Assembly (NCBI GenBank): GCA_964398985.1 | Contig: CAYNOS010000002.1 | Coordinates: 1 to 64,000 of the forward strand | Length of the DNA: 64,000 nt | DNA from: CAYMRL01 sp964398985 | GTDB lineage: Bacteria > Deinococcota > Deinococci > Deinococcales > Trueperaceae | Reading direction: 5' to 3' | Shown: piece after piece, positions 26,636 through 35,222 of the stretch | Numbering within the stretch: position 1 is the first letter of the stretch | How the letters are laid out: each line of letters opens with the position of its first letter | Position numbers and translations under genes: made by a program | Notes under the pieces: model-generated | What the model saw: only the letters and a program-made list of their open reading frames with translations | What the model was told of the DNA's origin: nothing | The model's database searches: none

Positions 26636-28690
26636 CTAGCCCGCCGGCTGCTCCTTCTGGCGGTCGGCCAGGACCCGGTCCACCACCTGCGGCGGCGCGG
26701 CCTCGTAGCGGTCGAACCGCAGCGAGAAGGCGCCGCGGCCGCCGGTGAGCGAGCGCAGGTCGGCCGAGTACGACTGGATCTCCGCCATCGGGACGTGCGC
26801 CGACACCACGCTCACGGACCCCTCCGACTCCATGCCGAGTATGCGCCCGCGACGGCCGTTGAGGTCAGAGATCACGTCGCCGGTGAAGCGGTCGGGCACG
26901 CGCACCTTGACCAGCACGATCGGCTCGAGCAGGGTCGGCTTGGCGTTCTTCATCGCGTCCTTGAACGCGTGAGCGGCAGCCACCTGGAAGGCGACGTCCT
27001 TCGAGTCGACAGGGTGGTCCTTGCCGTCGTAGACGATCACCTTCACGTCCTGCACCGGGAAGCCTCCGAGCACGCCGGCGTCGAGGGCGCTCTTGACGCC
27101 CTTCTCGCAGCTGGTCTGGAACTGGGTCGGGATGGTTCCGCCCACCACCGCCCAGTCGAACTCGAAGCCGCCGCCGCGGGGTAGCGGCTCGACGCGCAGC
27201 GCGACCTCGGCGAACTGGCCGGCGCCGCCGGTCTGCTTCTTGTGCCGGTAGCGCTCATCGGCCCGGCCGGTGATCGTCTCGCGGTAGGCGATGGCCGGCA
27301 CCGATGTGTCGACCGAGACGCCGTAGCGTTCGCGCAGGGCGTTGACGGCGATCTCGAGATGGACGTGGCCCATCCCCCACAGCACCGTCTGCGAGGTGTC
27401 TGGGTTGCGCTCCAGCACCAGCGTCGGATCCGACTCGAGCAGCTTGTGAAGCGCGTCGCCCAGCTTGTCCTCGTCCGGGCGGGCCTTCGGGTGCAGCGCC
27501 AGGGCCATGACCGGGGACGGGAAGCGGATGGGGCTCAGCACGAAATCCTGGTTGCCGGTCACCAGGGTGTCGCCGGTCTTCACCGGGTCGGCCTTGGTGA
27601 TCGCGCCGATCATGCCGGCCGTCAACTCTTTGACCTCTTGCAGGTCCTTGCCGTTGGGCACGTACAGGTGGGCGACGCGCAGCTCCTCGCCGCGGTTGGT
27701 CACCTTGACCGTCTCACCCGGCTTGAGGCTGCCGGCAAGCACGCGCATCATCGAGACCTTGCCGAGGTAGGGGTCGATGACGGTCTTGAACACGCGCGCC
27801 GAGAACGGATGAGCGTCACCGAGTTGCGGCGGATCTCCGCGTTCGGTCGTCAGCGGCTCGTGATCCTCGACGCGCCTGACGCCCTCGACCAGGAAGTCGA
27901 GGAGCAGACTGATGCCCTTGGCGCTGGTGGCGGAGGTCAGCAGCACCGGCGTCAGCTCGTTGCGCCGCACCGCGGAAGCGAACGCCGCCATCAGGTCCTC
28001 CTGAGCGATCTCGGCGTCCTCGAGGTACTGCATCATCAACGCGTCGTCGGTCTCGACGATCGCCTCCACGAGCCGGTCGCGGTACTCCTGCGCCAAGCCC
28101 GCGACCTCGTCCGGCATCGGGATCTCGACCGATTGGCTGTCGTCGTCCGGCCAGCCGTAAGCCTTCATGTGGAGCAGGTCGACGACGCCGTTGAAGTTCT
28201 CGGCTTGACCGATCGGCACCTGGATGGCGGCGATGTTGCCTGCCAGGGTGTTCTCGATGTCGGCCATCGTGCGGAAGAAGTCGGCGTTCTCGCGGTCCAG
28301 CTTGTTGATCACGAACAGCGTCGAGAGCTCGCGGTCGCGACTCGAGGTCCACACGCGCTCGGTTCCGACGGCCACCCCGGAGACGGCCGACACGACCACC
28401 AGCACGGCGTCGGCGGCCGCCTGGGCGCCACGGATCTCGCCCACGAAGTCGGCGTAGCCGGGGGTGTCGATGACGTTGAACTCGTTGCCGCGCCAGGTGA
28501 ACGGATGTACGGAGGAGTAGACGGAGATCTTACGGCGTTTCTCCTCCGGATTGTGATCCGACGCGGTCGTCCCGTCCTCGACCCTGCCCAGCGTCTGGAT
28601 GGCTCCGGCGCGGTAGAGGATCGCCTCCACCAACGAGGTCTTGCCCGCGCCGCTGTGAGACAGTACGGCGACGTTGCGGATGTTGGACAT
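26636..28690 (-). CDS. Elongation factor G-like GTPase (EF-G2 type)
   Basis: 684-aa translational GTPase resembling the second EF-G of Thermus. G1 is VLSHSGAGKTSLVEAIL, G3 is FNVIDTPGYADFVGEI, G4 is VINKLDRE. The canonical EF-G start AHIDAGKTT is absent. The rest follows EF-G domain order: HLYVPNGKDLQEVKEL in domain II, YRHKKQTGGAGQFAEVALRV in domain IV, and DLNGRRGRILGMESEGSVSV near the end. Such paralogues are reported to bind ribosomes but are usually not the main translocase. The ATG at 28690 has AAGGAAG upstream. Divergent from the CYTH gene. Confidence 0.9.
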   Translation of the reverse strand: MSNIRNVAVLSHSGAGKTSLVEAILYRAGAIQTLGRVEDGTTASDHNPEEKRRKISVYSSVHPFTWRGNEFNVIDTPGYADFVGEIRGAQAAADAVLVVVSAVSGVAVGTERVWTSSRDRELSTLFVINKLDRENADFFRTMADIENTLAGNIAAIQVPIGQAENFNGVVDLLHMKAYGWPDDDSQSVEIPMPDEVAGLAQEYRDRLVEAIVETDDALMMQYLEDAEIAQEDLMAAFASAVRRNELTPVLLTSATSAKGISLLLDFLVEGVRRVEDHEPLTTERGDPPQLGDAHPFSARVFKTVIDPYLGKVSMMRVLAGSLKPGETVKVTNRGEELRVAHLYVPNGKDLQEVKELTAGMIGAITKADPVKTGDTLVTGNQDFVLSPIRFPSPVMALALHPKARPDEDKLGDALHKLLESDPTLVLERNPDTSQTVLWGMGHVHLEIAVNALRERYGVSVDTSVPAIAYRETITGRADERYRHKKQTGGAGQFAEVALRVEPLPRGGGFEFDWAVVGGTIPTQFQTSCEKGVKSALDAGVLGGFPVQDVKVIVYDGKDHPVDSKDVAFQVAAAHAFKDAMKNAKPTLLEPIVLVKVRVPDRFTGDVISDLNGRRGRILGMESEGSVSVVSAHVPMAEIQSYSADLRSLTGGRGAFSLRFDRYEAAPPQVVDRVLADRQKEQPAG

Positions 28691-28799
28691 CTGGGCTTCC
28701 TTTCCGTTGCTTCCCCGCCCGCGCCGGCAGGCTCTCTGGGGTGCGCGGCATCGGTCGGAATCGACCGGAGCCACTGGGTTCTGAGTGAAGGAATCGTAC

Positions 28800-28805
28800 T
28801 ACACT
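28800..28805 (+). promoter_or_regulatory. Leaderless minus-10 box of the CYTH gene
   Basis: TACACT ends six bases before the GTG at 28812. This spacing is what selects that start over an upstream in-frame codon. Confidence 0.55.
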
Positions 28806-28811
28806 CGCCGC

Positions 28812-29513
28812 GTGCCGCTCGAACGCGAGATGAAGTTCTCGTCGCCGGAAGGTTACGTGCCCAGTCAGGCCGAACTCGCGCTCGCGCTCGACGGTCTGCT
28901 GGTCGGCGGCGCAGCGCTGCGCGTGCAAGGAGGCCGGCTCAAGAGATACCGCGACACCTACTACGACACGCCCGACGACCGCTTGGCGCAAGCCGGGTGG
29001 GCGCTCAGACGGCGTGTCGGTCCGGCGTCGGCAACGCTGGGCCTCAAAGGCGAAGCGCGATCTCGCGGCGCCCTCCATGAGCGCAGCGAGATCGAGGTTC
29101 CCGAAACCGGGAACAACGAGGCGGCTCCCGCCTGGGCTGCGGAGTTCGCCGCCGCGCTCGCGGATGAGCGGCTCGCCGGAGCCCTTTCGAGCGTGGCCCC
29201 GCGCGTGGTCCTCGACGTGGCGCGCGTGAGTCACCACCTGCGACACGAAGACGACGCCACCGACTTCCTTATCGAGTTGTGCTTCGACGACGTCACCTGT
29301 CGCCTCCCGGTGACCGAGGATGCGTCCACCGACACCCTGGCGGGCACCGAGGTGCGCTTTCACGAGGTCGAGCTCGAGGCCCTGGCGCGCGTCGACGTGC
29401 GCGCCCTCGAGGTGGTGGCGGAAGCCTTGACCTCACTCTTGCCCTTGACACCCTCGAGCGTCAGCAAGGCCGAGCGGGCGCGGGCGCTGTTGGCGCCGTT
29501 CAGGCGCCCTTGA
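28812..29513 (+). CDS. CYTH-domain protein (triphosphatase/adenylate cyclase-like)
   Basis: 233 aa forming one triphosphate tunnel metalloenzyme. The family signature E-x-E-x-K appears as EREMKF at residues 4-8. It is followed by YRDTYYDTPDDRLAQAGWALRRR, seen here as RDTYYDTPDD and GWALRRR, and then TLGLKGEARS. Late acidic residues lie in EVRFHEVELEAL. Members hydrolyse triphosphate (thiamine triphosphate, inorganic triphosphate) or, more rarely, make cAMP. Sequence alone does not decide. The GTG at 28812 is chosen for leaderless spacing and because it puts the motif at the N-terminus as usual. Confidence 0.83.
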   Translation: MPLEREMKFSSPEGYVPSQAELALALDGLLVGGAALRVQGGRLKRYRDTYYDTPDDRLAQAGWALRRRVGPASATLGLKGEARSRGALHERSEIEVPETGNNEAAPAWAAEFAAALADERLAGALSSVAPRVVLDVARVSHHLRHEDDATDFLIELCFDDVTCRLPVTEDASTDTLAGTEVRFHEVELEALARVDVRALEVVAEALTSLLPLTPSSVSKAERARALLAPFRRP

Positions 29514-29521
29514 GTCAGCGC

Positions 29522-30277
29522 TCAGCGGGCCAGGAAGCCGCCGTCGACGGGTAAGTAGGCGCCGGTGATGAACGACGCGGCTGGCGAGGACAGATAGAGG
29601 ATCGCGTCGGCCACCTCCCGTGGCAGTCCCAGGCGGCCGATCGGATGCAGCGAGACCAGGAACGCGTTGAGGGTCTCGTCTTCTTCGAAGTCCTTGATCA
29701 TGGGCGTGCTGATGAAGCCTGGGCCAACGGCGTTGACGCGGATTCCCTGCGGGCCGTAGTCGAGCGCAGCGGTCTTGGTGAGACCCACCACGCCGTGCTT
29801 GGCCGCCACGTAGCCGGACGCGTTCGCAAAGCCCGCCTGACCGAGGATCGATGCCACGTTGACGATCGCCCCGCCGCCCGCAGCCAGCATCGCCGGGATC
29901 TCGTAGTGCATGCAGTAGAAGACGCCCGAGAGGTTGACGCCGATCACCTTGTTCCAGCCCTCGATGCTCAGTTCGCCCGTGGCGGCCTGCTCGCCGCCGA
30001 TGCCGGCGTTGTTGCAGGCGATGTGGAGCGCTCCGTAGCGCGCAACGGCAGCTTCCACCAACTGCTCGCACGCGGCCGGATCGCCGACATCGGCACGGAA
30101 GAAGCTGGCGGTGCCGCCCGCCTCCTCGATCTCGGCCACCACCGCCAGGCCGCCGGCCTCCGAGAGGTCGGACACCAGCACCTTGGCGCCGGCGTTGGCG
30201 TACGCGTAAGCGACGCTCTTCCCGATGCCTGATGCTCCACCAGTCACGATCGCTACCTTGCCATCCAGTCGAGCCAT
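29522..30277 (-). CDS. Short-chain dehydrogenase/reductase
   Basis: 251-aa classical SDR, cytosolic NAD(P)-dependent oxidoreductase. MARLDGKVAIVTGGASGIGK holds the TGxxxGxG cofactor motif. NNAGIGG follows, then the catalytic Ser in VNVASILGQAG and Tyr/Lys in SGYVAAKHGVVG. FITGAYLPVDGGF is the usual C-terminal signature. Substrate unknown; it resembles FabG-like and 3-hydroxy-acid or glucose dehydrogenase types. ATG 30277 has GGAAGGAG upstream. Convergent with the CYTH gene, nine bases away. Confidence 0.88.
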   Translation of the reverse strand: MARLDGKVAIVTGGASGIGKSVAYAYANAGAKVLVSDLSEAGGLAVVAEIEEAGGTASFFRADVGDPAACEQLVEAAVARYGALHIACNNAGIGGEQAATGELSIEGWNKVIGVNLSGVFYCMHYEIPAMLAAGGGAIVNVASILGQAGFANASGYVAAKHGVVGLTKTAALDYGPQGIRVNAVGPGFISTPMIKDFEEDETLNAFLVSLHPIGRLGLPREVADAILYLSSPAASFITGAYLPVDGGFLAR

Positions 30278-30402
30278 CCTTCGCTCCTTCCAGAACCGCG
30301 GCTGCTTTCGACTCAAGCTGCCACGAGCGTAGCGCCCGGCGCCGCCTACGAATGTCCCCGCCAGTGCCGCGTTCCCGCCCGGGCCGTGGCGACGCCCGCC
30401 GG

Positions 30403-30408
30403 TATACT
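30403..30408 (+). promoter_or_regulatory. Leaderless minus-10 box of glyA
   Basis: TATACT, five of six bases of consensus, ends six bases before the ATG at 30415, with no Shine-Dalgarno in between. Confidence 0.6.
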
Positions 30409-30414
30409 CGCGCC

Positions 30415-31659
30415 ATGACCCAAGTTGCCGGTCCAGCAGCGACTCCGGCCGTTCGAGACGAGCAGGTGTTCGAGCTGATCGAAGCCGAGTTCGCTCGCCA
30501 ACGCGACGGGCTGGAGCTCATCGCATCCGAGAACTTCGTCTCCCAGCAGGTGATGGAGGCCGTCGGCTCGGTGCTCACCAACAAGTACGCCGAGGGCTAC
30601 CCCGGCAAGCGCTACTACGGCGGTTGCGAGGTGGTCGACCAGGTCGAGACGCTGGCCATCGACCGCTGCTGCGAGCTGTTCGGCTGCGAGTGGGCGAACG
30701 TCCAGCCTCATTCCGGTTCTTCGGCGAACCTCGCCGCCTACTACGCTCTGTTGGAGCCAGGCGACAAGGTCCTCGGCATGGATCTGTCGCATGGCGGGCA
30801 CCTGACCCACGGTTCGCCGGTCAACTTCTCCGGCATCAACTACCGCGTCGCCGGCTACCCGGTCGACAAGGACAGCGAGTTGATCGACATGGACGAGGTC
30901 AGGCGCGTCGCGCTCGACTACCGACCCAAGTTGATCATCGCCGGGGCCAGCGCTTACAGCCGCCTCATCGACTTCGCTGCGTTCCGCGCTGTGGCCGATG
31001 AGGTCGGCGCGCTGCTGCTGGCCGACATCGCGCACATCGCCGGACCGGTGGCCGCCGGTCTGCACCCGCATCCGCTGCCGCATGCCCACGTCGTGACCAG
31101 CACCACGCACAAGACGCTGCGCGGCCCGCGCGGCGGGCTCATCTTCGGCAACGATCCCGAGATCAAGACCAAGATCGATCGCTTGATCTTCCCTGGCACC
31201 CAAGGCGGACCGCTCGAGCACGTCATAGCCGGCAAGGCGGTGGCGTTCTTCGAGGCGTTGCAGCCTGGTTTCAAGGCCTACATACAGGCGGTGCTGGACA
31301 ACGCCAAGGCGCTGGCGGGCGCGCTGGCCGAGCGCGGTTACCGGGTCGTGTCGGGCGGCACCGACAACCACCTGTTCGTCATCGACCTCAGCGGGACCGG
31401 CGTCAACGGCAACACCGCCAGCAAGCGCCTCGGGCGCTGCGACATCACCGTCAGCAAGAGCATGGTGCCGTTCGACGAGGAGAAGCCGTGGATCACGTCA
31501 GGCATGCGCCTCGGCACAGCGGCGCTGACGACGCGCGGGATGGGCGCCGCGGAGATGGTCGCGGTGGCGGACCTGATCGACCGCAGTCTCAAGGAAGAGG
31601 AACCCGAGGGCCTCAGGCGCGAGGTGAGAGAACTCGTCGCCGCCTACCCGATGCCGTGA
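30415..31659 (+). CDS. glyA: Serine hydroxymethyltransferase
   Basis: PLP enzyme interconverting serine and glycine with one-carbon transfer to tetrahydrofolate; cytosolic, 414 aa. GLELIASENFVSQQVMEAVG and TNKYAEGYPGKRYYGG are diagnostic. The PLP lysine is in VTSTTHKTLRGPRGG, and GTAALTTRGM closes the family pattern. The ATG at 30415 is selected by TATACT six bases upstream and gives the usual N-terminus. The gene stands alone; the next gene is convergent. Confidence 0.97.
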   Translation: MTQVAGPAATPAVRDEQVFELIEAEFARQRDGLELIASENFVSQQVMEAVGSVLTNKYAEGYPGKRYYGGCEVVDQVETLAIDRCCELFGCEWANVQPHSGSSANLAAYYALLEPGDKVLGMDLSHGGHLTHGSPVNFSGINYRVAGYPVDKDSELIDMDEVRRVALDYRPKLIIAGASAYSRLIDFAAFRAVADEVGALLLADIAHIAGPVAAGLHPHPLPHAHVVTSTTHKTLRGPRGGLIFGNDPEIKTKIDRLIFPGTQGGPLEHVIAGKAVAFFEALQPGFKAYIQAVLDNAKALAGALAERGYRVVSGGTDNHLFVIDLSGTGVNGNTASKRLGRCDITVSKSMVPFDEEKPWITSGMRLGTAALTTRGMGAAEMVAVADLIDRSLKEEEPEGLRREVRELVAAYPMP

Positions 31660-31701
31660 CCCTGCACCCGTAACCGCGACTGCCAGGCGCGGCGGCCGCG
31701 C

Positions 31702-33111
31702 TCACCGCCGGCGCCGGAGGCGCTCCATGCTTTCGTCGAGGCTGATGCGCATGCGGTCGATGGCGCTGGCGATCTGTCCGAGCTCGTCGTCGCGCCGGAG
31801 CTCGACGGACTGCTGGAAGTCGCCGTGGCTGATGCGGTCGGCCGCCACCAGTAGGTAGTTGATCGCGCTGGTGAGGCCTCGCGTCAACGACAACGCAGCG
31901 AGGATCGCGAACAGCACCGGGATGAGCCCGACGAGCAAAGTGGTCAGGAGCACCTGGCCGAGCGCGGAGCGCAGAGCGGCCGGATCGACGGCCACGGCGA
32001 CCGTCCCGAGCCGCACGTCGGCGCGGCGAACCGGGGCGGCGGCGACCACCAGCGGCTCGTCGGCCAAGCCGGCGATGGCCAGAAGCCCCTGCCAGCTCGC
32101 CCTCAGGCTGTCCAGCCACGGCTCGACCGTCACGTCGGTGCCGTCGGCGTCGGCAGCGCGCTCCCGTGCCAGGCGCAGCGAGGACTCCGTCAGACCGGCT
32201 GTCGCGGCGGTGCGGTCCCATTCGAGGAGCGTCGAGCCGTCGGCGTCGAACACTGCCATGAATCCGACGCCGCGGCCGGCGAACGCCATGCGCGTCGACT
32301 CCGCGACGCGCTGCAGCTCGATCCTGGTGAGCGGCGCGGACAGCGGCAACCCCCCGGACATGCCTTCGATGGTCGCCGCCACCGCGGTCGCGATCTCGCC
32401 TGCGCGTCGCGCCTGCTCGGCGCGCAGGACCGGCAGCAGCGTGACGCTGAGCGCCAGCAGCATCACCAGCAGCGTCAGGATCGCTGGCAACGTGGCGGCC
32501 GTGGCAATGCGGCGCCTCAGCGAGCGGCGATCCAAGGCCGGCGGCTCGCGAGTCAGAGTCGTTTTCATCGGATCGCGAGGCGGCTGAGGCACGGTGAAGC
32601 CGGGTGGTGGCGCGCCGGTCGCGCGCTCGCGCACCGATGACGTCGTCGGGCTCACGGCGGCCGCCGCGACGGCGGGTGCGGCCCCTTCGTCCTCGCGGCG
32701 CTCGGCAGCGGCGCCGGCCGCCGGCTGGTACTCGTCCCCATGGCCGGTCGCGAACGCGTCGGCGGGCTCGCGCTCCACTTCGGTGACGGCTCGGTCGTCG
32801 TGGCCGGAGGGCTCCTCGGAGGCAGCCGGGCGCCCTTCAGCGACGTGCGCACCGCTGTGAGCGTCGGAGAAAGACACGGCAGGCCCGTCGCTGCCGCCCT
32901 CGCGGATCTCGACGTTGAGCCCTGCCGACCGCAAGATCTCGGCAACGCTCCTCGCCTGCCTCTCCGGAACCTCCCGAGTGACGGGGCCGGGAGCGCGTCT
33001 CAGCAGCGCCACTGCGCGGTCGGCCGGGATGCGGAAGCCATCGGCCACCTGAGCGGCCACTCCGCTGAGATCGCCCGGTACGGGATCGAGCACCACGACG
33101 ACGTAGTTCAC
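31702..33111 (-). CDS. Membrane sensor-like protein ending in a HAMP domain
   Basis: 469 aa. Residues 1-70 are a small alpha/beta domain (YVVVVLDPVPGDLSG, VAEILRSAGLNVEI) that resembles the ribosomal L7/L12 C-terminal fold. A long Ala/Glu/Pro-rich linker follows (about 75-180). A membrane helix lies at about 205-228, then an extracytoplasmic sensor-like region with FMAVFDADGSTLLEW, and a second helix near 385-410. A HAMP domain runs to the end (DRISHGDFQQSVELRRDDEL). No kinase, cyclase or chemotaxis output domain follows HAMP, so the output may be the N-terminal domain. The GTG at 33111 is four bases after the stop of the DUF4388 gene. Confidence 0.72.
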   Translation of the reverse strand: MNYVVVVLDPVPGDLSGVAAQVADGFRIPADRAVALLRRAPGPVTREVPERQARSVAEILRSAGLNVEIREGGSDGPAVSFSDAHSGAHVAEGRPAASEEPSGHDDRAVTEVEREPADAFATGHGDEYQPAAGAAAERREDEGAAPAVAAAAVSPTTSSVRERATGAPPPGFTVPQPPRDPMKTTLTREPPALDRRSLRRRIATAATLPAILTLLVMLLALSVTLLPVLRAEQARRAGEIATAVAATIEGMSGGLPLSAPLTRIELQRVAESTRMAFAGRGVGFMAVFDADGSTLLEWDRTAATAGLTESSLRLARERAADADGTDVTVEPWLDSLRASWQGLLAIAGLADEPLVVAAAPVRRADVRLGTVAVAVDPAALRSALGQVLLTTLLVGLIPVLFAILAALSLTRGLTSAINYLLVAADRISHGDFQQSVELRRDDELGQIASAIDRMRISLDESMERLRRRR

Positions 33112-33115
33112 GAAC

Positions 33116-34078
33116 TCACCCACCTTCGCTGGTGTCCAGCGCGAACAGCCTGCGGAGCTCGTCGGCACGGAACATGAATACCTCCCGAGCCGAGCCGGCC
33201 GGGAACGTCGACCTGAGCTGGGCCAGCAGCTCCCCGACCGCTTCGACGGGCAGCGCGTCAGCGCTCAGACCGAGGTCGTAGAGCGCGTCCTCGACCACGA
33301 TCTCACCGACCGGGCCGAGCAGATCGACGGCCTCGCGCATCAGCTCGCGCACGAAGCGCTCGTCCGCCACCGCCACCGACGTGTACTCCGCCAGCGCGGC
33401 GTCGAGCAGCTCGGCGCCGGCCCTGATCACCTCGGTGACCGGCCTCCGCATCGACTCGGCCAACTCCCGCAGGCTGCGATGACCGTCGAGTTTCCGCCAC
33501 AGATGCAGGGCGGTGAGCGAGAGTTCGACCGTGATCTGCTCGGTGCCGGGATCCGTCAGGTCCTCGAAGGCGCGTCCGGGAGCCGAGACGGGGGCTGCGC
33601 CGCCGGCATCGGACGCCACGCCGGCCTGGGAGGCAAGCCGCATCTGCGAGCCTGGGCGCCCCACCGGCGGCGGCCCGCGCCGAAACCCTTGCCCGTTGCC
33701 GCCGGCACCGAGTCCCGCGACCGACAGCACCGAGTCCGCCTGCAGCTCGCGCTTGAGAGCGCCAGGGCTTTCGTCTGCGCTGTGCGCAGCCTGCAGCAGC
33801 AGCGATTCTGTGGATGCGGTCAGGGTGTTGCGCGGCGCCTTGACGCCGCCCCGGAACCCGAAGGTGCCTTCCGTCCACAGCAGCAGCGCAGACAACGCCG
33901 CCAGGTCGTAGAGCGGTCTGGCTTCGATGAACACGATGCGGCCACGCTCGAAGTAGAGGTTGCCCTGCAACCGCTTGGGATGACGGACGATCAGGCAGCC
34001 ATCGGCATGCGACAGCGAGAGGTACTGGATCAAGTTCGCCAGTACCCCCTCCCCCAGACGGCCGCTCAGCGTTGTCAT
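33116..34078 (-). CDS. DUF4388-domain protein
   Basis: 320-aa cytosolic protein. The first 110 residues are a DUF4388 domain (LSGRLGEGVLANLIQYLSLS, GNLYFERGRIVFIEARPLYD), seen in regulators of predatory and gliding bacteria and in the Deinococcota. A disordered Gly/Pro-rich middle (about 140-190) leads to a helical C-terminal part with winged-helix character (LDGHRSLRELAESMRRPVTE). It forms an operon with the HAMP protein. The function is unknown; a two-component-like signalling role is inference. The ATG at 34078 follows GGTGG; TAGGAT at 34107-34112 is the likely minus-10 box. Confidence 0.75.
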   Translation of the reverse strand: MTTLSGRLGEGVLANLIQYLSLSHADGCLIVRHPKRLQGNLYFERGRIVFIEARPLYDLAALSALLLWTEGTFGFRGGVKAPRNTLTASTESLLLQAAHSADESPGALKRELQADSVLSVAGLGAGGNGQGFRRGPPPVGRPGSQMRLASQAGVASDAGGAAPVSAPGRAFEDLTDPGTEQITVELSLTALHLWRKLDGHRSLRELAESMRRPVTEVIRAGAELLDAALAEYTSVAVADERFVRELMREAVDLLGPVGEIVVEDALYDLGLSADALPVEAVGELLAQLRSTFPAGSAREVFMFRADELRRLFALDTSEGG

Positions 34079-34106
34079 CCACCTGCCCCGGACATCGACT
34101 CCGCCA

Positions 34107-34112
34107 ATCCTA
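34107..34112 (-). promoter_or_regulatory. Probable minus-10 box of the DUF4388-HAMP operon
   Basis: TAGGAT on the minus strand, 28 bases before the ATG at 34078. Confidence 0.4.
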
Positions 34113-34195
34113 CCAGCGCCGGGAGCCGCCGCGAGCCGTGGTAGCTTGGGGCCGCTTTCGTGGCTGCTCGGGCGGCCCAAGGAGAGATCTAGCGC

Positions 34196-35194
34196 ATGTA
34201 CACCATCTGTTTGATCGCCGGTGACGGCATTGGCAAGGAAGTGATCCCGGCGGCCCGGCGGCTGCTGGAAGCGACCGGCCTCGGCCTCCGGTTCGAAGAG
34301 GCGGAGGCCGGCTGGACGACCTTCCAGAGGACCGGCTCCAGCGTGCCGCCGGCCACGCTGACGACCGTGACCAGCGCCGACGCTACCTTGGCGGGCGCGT
34401 TCACCAGCCCTTCTCACAAGGTGGAGGGTCACCAGGGCGCGATCCGCTACATGCGCCGCACGCTCGACCTCTTCTCCAACCTGCGGCCGGCGCGTTCCCG
34501 GCCCGTCGAGCGTTGCGTCCCCGGCCTCGACATGCTGATGGTGCGCGAGAACACCGAGGGGCTCTACGTCGAGCAGGAGCGGCGCTACGGCGACGTCGCG
34601 ATCGCGGACGCCGTCATCACACGCCGCGCCAGCCGCCGAATCGCCCACGTGGCGCTCGCCCAGGCGCGCAAACGGCGCCAGCGTCTCGCCGTCGTGCACA
34701 AGGCGAACGTGCTGCCCTTGACCTCGGGCATGTTCCTCGAGACGGTCATGGAGGTCGCCAAGGAGTACCCCGACGTCGACACTTACGACATCATCGTCGA
34801 CGCCGCCGCCATGAAGCTGGTCAGGGAGCCGGAGAGCTTTGACGTGCTGGTCTCCACCAACCTCTTCGGCGACATCCTCTCGGACCTGATGGCAGGCCTC
34901 ACCGGGGGCCTCGGCATCGCGCCCAGCGCCAATCTCGGCGAGCGCTACGCGATCTTCGAGCCGGTGCACGGTAGCGCACCGGACATCGCGGGCAAGGGCA
35001 TCGCCAACCCGACAGCCACGCTGCTGACCGCCGCGATGATGTTGGACCACCTCGGCGAGACCGCCACGGCCCAACGCATCGAGCGCGCGATCGACGCGGT
35101 TCTCGCCTCCGGTCCCGTGACGGCCGACCTAGGCGGCGAGGCGACGACCAACGAGTTCACGGACGCCGTCATCGCGGCGTACGCTCTGACCTGA
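34196..35194 (+). CDS. hicdh: Homoisocitrate dehydrogenase
   Basis: NAD-dependent beta-decarboxylating dehydrogenase, 332 aa, converting homoisocitrate to 2-oxoadipate in the alpha-aminoadipate route to lysine. It matches the Thermus enzyme closely by eye: LIAGDGIGKEVIPAARRLLE, EAEAGWTTFQRTGSSVP, GAIRYMRRTLDLFSNLRPA (the substrate-specificity loop), MVRENTEGLYVEQERRYGDVA, and EPVHGSAPDIAGKGIANPTA. Isocitrate or isopropylmalate specificity is less likely because of that loop. The ATG follows AAGGAGAG. The other lysine genes are not in the window. The next gene, ftsX, begins 28 bp later. Confidence 0.9.
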   Translation: MYTICLIAGDGIGKEVIPAARRLLEATGLGLRFEEAEAGWTTFQRTGSSVPPATLTTVTSADATLAGAFTSPSHKVEGHQGAIRYMRRTLDLFSNLRPARSRPVERCVPGLDMLMVRENTEGLYVEQERRYGDVAIADAVITRRASRRIAHVALAQARKRRQRLAVVHKANVLPLTSGMFLETVMEVAKEYPDVDTYDIIVDAAAMKLVREPESFDVLVSTNLFGDILSDLMAGLTGGLGIAPSANLGERYAIFEPVHGSAPDIAGKGIANPTATLLTAAMMLDHLGETATAQRIERAIDAVLASGPVTADLGGEATTNEFTDAVIAAYALT

Positions 35195-35222
35195 GCATGT
35201 TCGAGGGGCGAGTGGGGCGACC

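Noticed and set aside
31685..31705. Terminator hairpin after glyA
   Set aside because: The GCGCGG/CCGCGC arms leave almost no loop and no U-tract; chance in GC-rich DNA.
33116..35074. A 652-codon minus-strand open frame extending the DUF4388 gene across the homoisocitrate dehydrogenase gene
   Set aside because: The upstream half is antisense to a clearly conserved enzyme and has His/Arg/Gly-rich shadow composition; the real start is the ATG at 34078.
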